From: an uncultured Collinsella sp.
GTDB lineage: Bacteria; Actinomycetota; Coriobacteriia; Coriobacteriales; Coriobacteriaceae
Reading direction: 5' to 3'
Assembly (NCBI GenBank): GCA_900547655.1
Contig: URHQ01000053.1
Span: forward strand, 1-14,191
DNA length: 14,191 nt
The position numbers and the translations under genes were made by a program. Positions 9,899 through 14,191 of this stretch are shown here, one piece after another (positions within the stretch are counted from its first letter, which is position 1; each line of letters opens with the position of its first letter). A model generated the notes under the pieces. That model worked only from the letters and a program-made list of their open reading frames with translations, had not been told where the DNA came from and made no database searches.

Positions 9899-9927
9899 GC
9901 TTCAGGTCGTGAAGGTGCGCCTGAAGC
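9899..9927 (-). promoter_or_regulatory. Leader hairpin of the rpsF operon
   Basis: GCTTCAGG and CCTGAAGC form a perfect 8-bp stem with a 13-base loop in the rpsF 5' leader, ending 26 bases before the ATG. Ribosomal operons led by rpsF are often repressed by the S6:S18 complex binding a leader RNA (known for other bacteria). I do not see the expected CCG-containing bulge with confidence, so a regulatory role is inferred from position only. Confidence 0.45.
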
Positions 9928-9943
9928 AGGAAAAGACTTGGTA

Positions 9944-9972
9944 ATAATATCTTTCAACCTCCTAGGCTGCAA
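9944..9972 (-). promoter_or_regulatory. Promoter of the rpsF-ssb-rpsR-rplI operon
   Basis: On the minus strand TTGCAG (9972-9967) and TATTAT (9949-9944) are separated by exactly 17 bp, a good housekeeping-sigma match. Transcription would start near 9937, giving a leader of about 65 bases that contains the hairpin at 9899-9927. Confidence 0.55.
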
Positions 9973-10331
9973 GAATATGCAGCTACAACCTCATGACCTC
10001 CACATATGCCCATACTCGCACGACGTTTCATGCGCATTCCAACCAAATGCTGACCAAAAGCTTGACGGATCTGTGGACAAGATACGGTGCCGTGGGGACA
10101 AGCTGAGCCAAGTCGCAGGTCAACGGGCGCATGGTTGTGGTCACAAAATGCATACCAGTGGCCCACAGCACCACCCAAAGATTTTTAAATTCATTGCCAA
10201 GTCGCTTATGAATACCCCTTTTGAACAATTGAATTGATCAACCACACTGGTCGGAAGCCGTTTTTTGGCACCTCGAACCCCACTGCAACGCCAAGCGCGG
10301 CCAAGCGTTTTAAAAAATGCCAACTTTTCTG
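9973..10331. other. Divergent intergenic region without a gene
   Basis: I see no supportable protein or RNA gene. The region separates leftward rpsF from rightward tRNA-Ser. It contains DnaA-box-like 9-mers (10072-10167), AT-rich stretches around 10179-10200 and 10216-10240, and a short direct repeat GCCAAGCG twice around 10291-10310. Open frames here are short and unlike any known family. Confidence 0.6.
10072..10167. other. Cluster of DnaA-box-like 9-mers
   Basis: Minus-strand TTGTCCACA (10080-10072) equals the DnaA box form preferred in high-GC actinobacteria. TTGTCCCCA (10101-10093) is one base off, in the same orientation and 21 bp away, two helical turns. GTGACCACA near 10138-10146 and TGGCCCACA (10159-10167, plus) match seven of nine. 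AT-rich DNA follows. The cluster could regulate the adjacent replication-gene operon or be part of a replication origin. The weaker matches may be chance. Confidence 0.4.
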
Positions 10332-10332
10332 T

Positions 10333-10360
10333 TTGCACTTTGCGATTCCTCGTGTATACT
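10333..10360 (+). promoter_or_regulatory. Promoter of the tRNA-Ser genes
   Basis: TTGCAC (10333-10338) and TATACT (10355-10360) are spaced by 16 bp. Transcription would start near 10367, about ten bases before the first tRNA. Confidence 0.65.
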
Positions 10361-10376
10361 GACTTTCGCATTTAAC

Positions 10377-10467
10377 GGAGAGTTGTCCGAGTGGCCGAAG
10401 GAGCACGATTGGAAATCGTGTAGGCGTCAAAAGCGTCTCCAGGGTTCAAATCCCTGACTCTCCGCCA
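10377..10467 (+). tRNA. tRNA-Ser (GGA anticodon)
   Basis: Acceptor arms GGAGAGT (10377-10383) and ACTCTCC (10457-10463) pair fully. The anticodon stem CACGA/TCGTG holds the loop TTGGAAA with GGA at 10411-10413, reading UCU and UCC codons. A long variable arm typical of serine tRNA follows, then the T arm (GGG TTCAAAT CCC). The discriminator is G and CCA is encoded (10465-10467). Confidence 0.97.
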
Positions 10468-10475
10468 GTTAATTC

Positions 10476-10506
10476 CAAAGCAGGCCTTCGAGCCTGCTTT
10501 GTTTTT
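10476..10506 (+). terminator. Rho-independent terminator between the two tRNA-Ser genes
   Basis: CAAAGCAGGC (10476-10485) pairs perfectly with GCCTGCTTTG (10492-10501) over a CTTCGA loop and is followed by a run of T. It ends only nine bases before the second tRNA begins. Confidence 0.85.
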
Positions 10507-10515
10507 ACCCCACGC

Positions 10516-10606
10516 GGAGGGGTGGCAGAGTGGTTGAATGCGGCGGTCTCGAAAACCGTTTGGCCTGTATAAGGTCACGAGGGTTCGAATCCCTCCTCCT
10601 CCGCCA
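10516..10606 (+). tRNA. tRNA-Ser (CGA anticodon)
   Basis: GGAGGGG (10516-10522) pairs with CTCCTCC (10596-10602), one G-U pair included. The anticodon loop CTCGAAA has CGA at 10550-10552, reading UCG. A long variable arm and a GAGGG/CCCTC T stem follow, with G discriminator and encoded CCA (10604-10606). No promoter is visible between this gene and the preceding terminator, so it probably depends on readthrough from the first tRNA. Confidence 0.96.
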
Positions 10607-10619
10607 TTTAGATTGAGAG

Positions 10620-10648
10620 AGCTCCCGAGAATGGGAGCTTTTTTCTTT
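10620..10648 (+). terminator. Rho-independent terminator after the second tRNA-Ser
   Basis: AGCTCCC (10620-10626) and GGGAGCT (10633-10639) form a 7-bp stem over a GAGAAT loop, followed by TTTTTCTTTT. Confidence 0.9.
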
Positions 10649-10669
10649 TGAGTCCCTTACAAACAAATA

Positions 10670-10810
10670 CGGCGGAGGAGGAGGGATTCGAACCCGCCAG
10701 GGCGCGGAGCATAAAGAAAACGCGCCCGTGGCGCGCTTTTAGCGCAGCGCGGTCGGCGTAAGCCGACCGGATAAATTTTGAGCGCCGCTCAAAATTTAGA
10801 CATCCCTCCT
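10670..10810 (-). other. tRNA-Ser-like element with three hairpins inside
   Basis: On the minus strand the element starts GGAGGGATGTC (10809-10799), matching nine of eleven bases of the adjacent tRNA-Ser(CGA) 5' end, including U8. It ends with a perfect 25-base copy of that tRNA's T arm and acceptor 3' strand (10695-10671 equals 10581-10605), with CCG in place of CCA. Six acceptor pairs and four of five T-stem pairs can form. The D, anticodon and variable arms are absent; roughly 100 bp with three perfect hairpins replaces them. It may be a tRNA pseudogene invaded by a repeat, a dispersed repeat that mimics tRNA ends, an attachment-site remnant, or a tRNA-like RNA. No integrase is nearby. Confidence 0.6.
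10717..10798. repeat. Three consecutive perfect stem-loops
   Basis: First: CGCGCC (10721-10726) and GGCGCG (10729-10734), with flanking AAAA and TTTT that can extend it past a bulged C, terminator-like on both strands. Second: CGGTCGGC (10750-10757) and GCCGACCG (10762-10769), 8 bp with a GTAA loop. Third: 10772-10783 with 10787-10798, 12 bp with a GCC loop, AT-rich at the base and GC at the tip. Three such structures in 82 bp are well beyond what chance would give. Confidence 0.75.
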
Positions 10811-10975
10811 ATTCAACCACGCCCCCATCGCGTTCAGCATCAACCCAGATCCCCAAACATGGTGCCTACGCCCGCATCTAGTCCCGACCGTTTGCCGAGC
10901 AATAGGGTCGCAATCGGCGCCGAACATGTACTATGTACGGGCATTGTCTAAACCCACGATCCAAAGGACCCCATC

Positions 10976-11665
10976 TTGCCCGTCATCGCCGCTGTAACCG
11001 TTACCTCACATGCCTCGGATGCCATGGTCGCTATTCCGTTTTGGCTCGAGATGTTCGCTGTTGTCGCTGCATCGATCTCGGGCGTGCTGGTTGCGCGCGA
11101 GCATAAGCTCGACCTGGTGGGTGCAGTTGCGCTCGCCGTGGTCTGCGGACTGGGCGGCGGTCTTTTACGCGATATGACGCTGCAGGTGGGCAACGTCTAC
11201 ATCCTCAACCAGCCGATGGCACTCCCGCTTTCCATTGCCACGGCAGCCATCATCTATATTTTCCCGGCAATCGTCGACAAACCCGAAAAACTCATTCCCC
11301 TGCTCGACATCATCTCGGTCGGTATCTACGCCGCTACTGGAGCAGACAAGGCGCTGGTCTACGGCTTTGCGCCGGCGGTGTGCATCATGATGGGCTTTTT
11401 TACCGCGGTGGGCGGCGGCATGCTGCGCGACGGTTTTATGGGTGTGGTGCCGGGTATTTTCCAGCGCACCAACTTCTATGCCATCGCGGCTATCGCCGGA
11501 TCGGCAAGCTATGTTTGCCTTGTCATGAGCGGCTTGGTCAGCAATGTCGTCGCACTGGTCGTTTGCGTCGTGGTGACCATGGGGCTGCGCTGGCTATCGC
11601 TACGCTTTGATATCAAAAGCCCCACCGAGGACGACATCGCACGCTTTTTGCACCGCAAAAAGTAG
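10976..11665 (+). CDS. TRIC/YadS-family (UPF0126) membrane channel protein
   Basis: The 229-residue protein has about seven membrane segments and the family's duplicated signature: GLGGGLLRD (58-66) in the first repeat and GGGMLRD (146-152) in the second. Prokaryotic members of this family form trimeric cation channels with one pore per subunit; some homologues are annotated as glycine or small-molecule transporters, so the natural substrate here is open. The start is TTG at 10976, with AAAGGA seven bases before it. Upstream 10811-10962 shows no clear -35/-10 pair; a TACTAT at 10929-10934 is the best -10. A short C-terminal charged tail (FDIKSPTEDDIARFLHRKK) lies in the cytoplasm. The next gene begins 107 bp later. 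Confidence 0.92.
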   Translation: MPVIAAVTVTSHASDAMVAIPFWLEMFAVVAASISGVLVAREHKLDLVGAVALAVVCGLGGGLLRDMTLQVGNVYILNQPMALPLSIATAAIIYIFPAIVDKPEKLIPLLDIISVGIYAATGADKALVYGFAPAVCIMMGFFTAVGGGMLRDGFMGVVPGIFQRTNFYAIAAIAGSASYVCLVMSGLVSNVVALVVCVVVTMGLRWLSLRFDIKSPTEDDIARFLHRKK

Positions 11666-11733
11666 GTGGCGCGGCACGACCCTTCGAAATGCAACCGAGA
11701 GGTTCTTTTAGAGCGCCCGCACGTTGGGTACCC

Positions 11734-11760
11734 TGTTAGGTATATGCCAAACACCTAACA
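11734..11760 (+). promoter_or_regulatory. Inverted repeat directly before the ribosome site of the bactofilin-like gene
   Basis: TGTTAGGT (11734-11741) and ACCTAACA (11753-11760) are perfect 8-bp complements with an 11-base spacer. The AAAGGA ribosome site follows immediately at 11761. It may be an operator for a dimeric regulator or a leader hairpin limiting translation. Confidence 0.5.
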
Positions 11761-11772
11761 AAAGGATCAACC

Positions 11773-12918
11773 ATGGCTTTCAATCAAACCGCGGCGGCGC
11801 CGTCACACAAGATGCGTCGCTGCCTGCTTATGGCATTCGCGCTCATCGCGCTGGCGATCACCGCGCTTCCCACGGCGTCGTTCGCCGGCACGGACACCGC
11901 AGGCAACGTACTTGCGACCGACAATGACGCCAATCCGTCCGGCGTCGAGGGCGACCTGTACTGGGCCGGTCAGGCCCTCAACTTGGACGACGCCTCCATC
12001 GACCGCGACATAATTGCGGCAGGCGAGAGCCTCTCCATCCGCGACTGCACAGTGGGCGGCGCCGTCCGTCTGGCGGCACGCACCATCGACATTGCCAAGA
12101 CCACGGTTGATGGCAGCGTGACCGTTGCTGGCCAGCATGTCGTTCTCAATTCCGACAGCACCGCTAACTGTTTCTACGCGATAGGCGAGACGGTTGCCTT
12201 GCGAGGCTCCACCAAGTCGGCAGCGCTCGCGGGCGATACGGTAACCATCGACGGCACCGTCGATGGCGATGTCGAGGTTTGGGCCGACAAGCTCATCCTG
12301 GGCAAGAACGCCCACATCACCGGCACCGTGAACGCGCACGTCTCCGAGGACCCCGAGCGCGCCGCGGGAGCCGAGGTCGGTGCGCTCAAGATCGACCGCA
12401 CCGAGAACGAGAACACCTCTACGATTAACGACACCATCGGCGGTATCGTCGCCGCGGCACTCTCGACCTGCTTTGTCGCTCTGCTGCTCGAGCTCGTCTT
12501 TCCGCGCGCGACCGCCGGCGCCGCCGGCATGCTCCACCAGCGCCCCACGCCCCTGTGGGTGAGCGGTCTTCTGGGTACGATTGCTATCGCCCCCGCCGTC
12601 CTACTGCTGATTATCTCTATCGCCGGTCTGTCGCTTGCCGGAGCCCTCTTGTGCGGCGTTATCGGCATCGCGTTGGTGTCAAGTGCCTTTGCGGGGTGCG
12701 CGATCGTCCGCATGGTCGGACACAACCAGAACCGCTACGCCATGGCAGCCGTAGGTGGCATCGCCGCGGGCGCGCTTACGGCAATCCCCCTCGTAGGCGA
12801 TTTCATCAGCGGCGTGGCCTTTGTCTTTATGCTCGGCTACATCATCCAGATCATCTGGCGCAACGCCCGCCTCAAGCCGCAGCAGCCGGCTAACACGCCG
12901 GAACTCCCCACCGCTTAG
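11773..12918 (+). CDS. Exported bactofilin-like protein with C-terminal membrane helices
   Basis: The 381 residues begin with a basic N-terminus and a hydrophobic signal segment (about 16-38, likely cut after SFA at 38). Residues 60-190 are a run of short alternating repeats (VGGAVRLAARTIDIAKTTVD, GDTVTIDGTVDGDVEVWADK), the pattern of the polymer-forming right-handed beta-helix seen in bactofilins. From about 221 to 363 four or five membrane helices follow, then a short Pro-rich tail. Similar exported beta-helix/membrane fusions occur in Firmicutes and Actinobacteria, with functions mostly unknown. A role in organising the cell envelope is inference from the beta-helix. The ATG follows AAAGGA by six bases. 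The gene has its own terminator at 12997-13036. Confidence 0.85.
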   Translation: MAFNQTAAAPSHKMRRCLLMAFALIALAITALPTASFAGTDTAGNVLATDNDANPSGVEGDLYWAGQALNLDDASIDRDIIAAGESLSIRDCTVGGAVRLAARTIDIAKTTVDGSVTVAGQHVVLNSDSTANCFYAIGETVALRGSTKSAALAGDTVTIDGTVDGDVEVWADKLILGKNAHITGTVNAHVSEDPERAAGAEVGALKIDRTENENTSTINDTIGGIVAAALSTCFVALLLELVFPRATAGAAGMLHQRPTPLWVSGLLGTIAIAPAVLLLIISIAGLSLAGALLCGVIGIALVSSAFAGCAIVRMVGHNQNRYAMAAVGGIAAGALTAIPLVGDFISGVAFVFMLGYIIQIIWRNARLKPQQPANTPELPTA

Positions 12919-12929
12919 CCGCCAACCAT

Positions 12930-12989
12930 CACAAAGGGGACAGGTACCTTTGTGTTGGTGCAAAGGGGTCAGGTTACTTTGCACCAACA
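12930..12989. repeat. Twin REP-like hairpins
   Basis: Hairpin one: CACAAAGG (12930-12937) with CCTTTGTG (12947-12954). Hairpin two: a perfect 13-bp stem, 12953-12965 with 12977-12989. Both loops carry nearly the same sequence (GGACAGGTA and GGGTCAGGTTA after an AAAGG stem end), so the two are diverged copies of one unit. This arrangement resembles extragenic palindromic repeats that occur in pairs. No T-run follows, so they are not terminators. Confidence 0.7.
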
Positions 12990-12996
12990 AACGAAT

Positions 12997-13036
12997 CGGG
13001 GCACTCGGTCGTATCGACCGGGTGCCCCGCTTTTCT
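12997..13036 (+). terminator. Strong rho-independent terminator of the bactofilin-like gene
   Basis: Positions 12997-13011 pair with 13015-13029 in a 15-bp stem (one G-U pair) closed by a TAT loop and followed by CTTTTCTT. It is placed 78 bases past the stop codon because the twin hairpins lie between. Confidence 0.85.
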
Positions 13037-13138
13037 TGGAGGGTTCTCTAGTAACTTTTTCAAAACCAATGATCATCAGGTCGGTAGGCCTGCGCGTCAC
13101 TCGCTGCGGAGGCAGCACGCCATTGAGCAAGGGGGCAA

Positions 13139-14191
13139 TTATTTTTCACGACGACTGCCTCCCCGCTTGATGACGAGTGCGACAACAATAGCCGCCACTC
13201 CGACGGCAGCCAAAACCGCCACCAACACCAACGTTCTATCTCCTGTCGAGGGCATAAAGCCTCGACTTGCTTCTTTGCTTGGGGTGTTGAGCACCGACAG
13301 CTCAATCGAACCCGACCCGGCATCGGCGGCATCAACCCGCAGAGGGCTATCGGCCGATACGGTCACCTTGGGTTTAGCCGCCGCCACCTGTTTAACGTCC
13401 AGTCCCTCGGCCGTAACCGTCACCGTTCGTTTGCCCTCGAACGTCGCATATCCCTTGGGAGCCGCGACCTCCTCGACGGTATAGACGCCCGCGTCTATAC
13501 CGCTCAATTCCACATGGCCGTCCTCGCCCGTGGTAACGCACGCGTCGGCATTTGTCGACCACGTGCCGTCAGCCGTCAGGATGCGTCCGCGGTCATCGAT
13601 GATGCGCAATTTGGCGCCCGCAAGCGGCTTATCACCCACGCTTGAGCGCTTAATAAGGCTGAGCTCCCAGGTGTAGGCCGTCGCGTCATCGCTCGGCGTG
13701 CGGGTGAAGCCGGCGTCGCCGGACTGGTCGACAAGAGGAGAGCGCGGGTAGCGCAGGTAGACCTCGTTGGGATTGCCCTTGGTAGCGCCGCGATTGCAGT
13801 TGGCCCCCAACGGCGCATTGTAGACAGCAACCACGCGGGCGCCCGCGGTAAAGGCGTCGACCCCGCCGAGCGCGGCGATCAGGTCGCCGGTGCGCACGGT
13901 GAAGGCTTTGCCCTCGACCGAGACCTTGCACTGTGAAGTAATGTCTGTCCACCCTTTAGCCGGCGTCGAGCTGGCGTTGCCGCCCTCACATGCGACGGCG
14001 TCGAAACCGCCGTCCGCGCCCGCCGCCACGTACACGCGCATGCTCGCGGCGACCTTGGAGGGGTCGAGCCCCGCGCTCATGGTGTCGACGAACTGCACCG
14101 CGTAGGTGTCGTAGGCGGTAAGACCAGCCGGGACCGTGGCAGAGAGGCGCCAGTACAGGTCGTCGGCGACCGTGGCGTCGGCGGCCTTCTG
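13139..14191 (-). CDS. Sortase-anchored pilin-like protein, C-terminal part (5' end outside window)
   Basis: The frame stays open to the window edge, so only the last 350 residues are seen; a GTG at 14098 is internal. The visible part starts in an isopeptide-type D2 domain (LYWRLSATVPAGL, YAVQFVDTMSAGL, NPNEVYLRYPRSP). A Cna-B/SpaA domain follows (about 175-265) with a candidate isopeptide Lys in ELSLIKRSS (181) and Glu in YTVEEVAAPKGY (241). The C-terminus has the sorting signal FMPSTG (312-317), a hydrophobic helix and the basic tail KRGGSRREK. It is therefore a cell-wall-linked or polymerised surface protein, perhaps a pilus subunit used in adhesion. The signal differs from LPXTG at its first two residues. 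Sortase and other pilin genes would be expected beyond the right edge. Confidence 0.9.
   Translation of the reverse strand, partial: QKAADATVADDLYWRLSATVPAGLTAYDTYAVQFVDTMSAGLDPSKVAASMRVYVAAGADGGFDAVACEGGNASSTPAKGWTDITSQCKVSVEGKAFTVRTGDLIAALGGVDAFTAGARVVAVYNAPLGANCNRGATKGNPNEVYLRYPRSPLVDQSGDAGFTRTPSDDATAYTWELSLIKRSSVGDKPLAGAKLRIIDDRGRILTADGTWSTNADACVTTGEDGHVELSGIDAGVYTVEEVAAPKGYATFEGKRTVTVTAEGLDVKQVAAAKPKVTVSADSPLRVDAADAGSGSIELSVLNTPSKEASRGFMPSTGDRTLVLVAVLAAVGVAAIVVALVIKRGGSRREK

Noticed and set aside
8172..9944. A 590-codon plus-strand open frame across rplI, rpsR, ssb and rpsF
   Set aside because: It is antisense to four well-supported genes and has no recognisable domain.
10372..10578. 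A minus-strand frame of 68 codons including RVRDLNPGDAFDAYTISNRA
   Set aside because: This is the well-known false protein produced by translating the antisense of serine tRNA genes.
10671..10695. Reading the 25-bp tRNA copy as an att site of an integrated island
   Set aside because: No integrase, phage gene or second boundary is visible, and the 5' end of the tRNA is also imitated, which an att duplication would not explain.
11689..11709. Hairpin AACC-GAGA-GGTT followed by CTTTT after the TRIC-family gene
   Set aside because: A stem of only four pairs is too weak to call a terminator.
13037..13138. Inverted segments in the gap before the pilin-like gene (GCTGC-CTCC-GCAGC and ATGATCAT)
   Set aside because: The stems are short, have no T-run on either strand, and are within chance for this base composition.

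Overview
The window looks like chromosomal DNA of a high-GC actinobacterium, most likely a Coriobacteriia member such as Collinsella. This is inferred from the core gene order rpsF-ssb-rpsR-rplI followed by dnaB, GC-rich codon use, TTG starts with good Shine-Dalgarno sites, a GTG-rich and acidic protein style, CCA-encoding tRNA genes and an LPXTG-like pilin. The genus is a recollection-based guess and was not tested by any search.

Layout. From 57 to 9949 everything reads on the minus strand. In transcription order (right to left): a promoter and leader hairpin, then rpsF, ssb, rpsR and rplI, closed by a strong intrinsic terminator at 8112-8151. Next come dnaB with its own candidate extended -10 promoter, then purA, purD, a Nudix (ADP-ribose pyrophosphatase-type) hydrolase, an ABC-type half-transporter and a single-pass membrane protein of unknown function, ending at a terminator at 57-97. 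From about 10330 the polarity flips to plus: two tandem tRNA-Ser genes (GGA and CGA anticodons), a TRIC/YadS-type channel protein, and a secreted/anchored protein with a bactofilin-like beta-helical region and C-terminal membrane helices, closed by a strong terminator at 12997-13036. The right edge carries, on the minus strand, the C-terminal 350 residues of a sortase-anchored pilin-like protein cut by the window end.

The housekeeping block serves translation (S6, S18, L9), replication (SSB, DnaB) and purine synthesis (PurA, PurD). The roughly 500-bp divergent gap between rpsF and the first tRNA holds promoters for both sides plus a small cluster of DnaA-box-like 9-mers and AT-rich DNA.

The least ordinary parts are non-coding. 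(1) A 140-bp element at 10670-10810 whose minus strand begins and ends like the neighbouring tRNA-Ser but has three perfect hairpins in place of the D and anticodon arms. (2) Paired REP-like hairpins at 12930-12989. (3) A long inverted repeat that encloses a strong start site upstream of the ABC transporter, with a second start and hairpin 99 bp further in. (4) Two competing stems between purA and purD. No CRISPR array, transposase, integrase or defence gene is visible.
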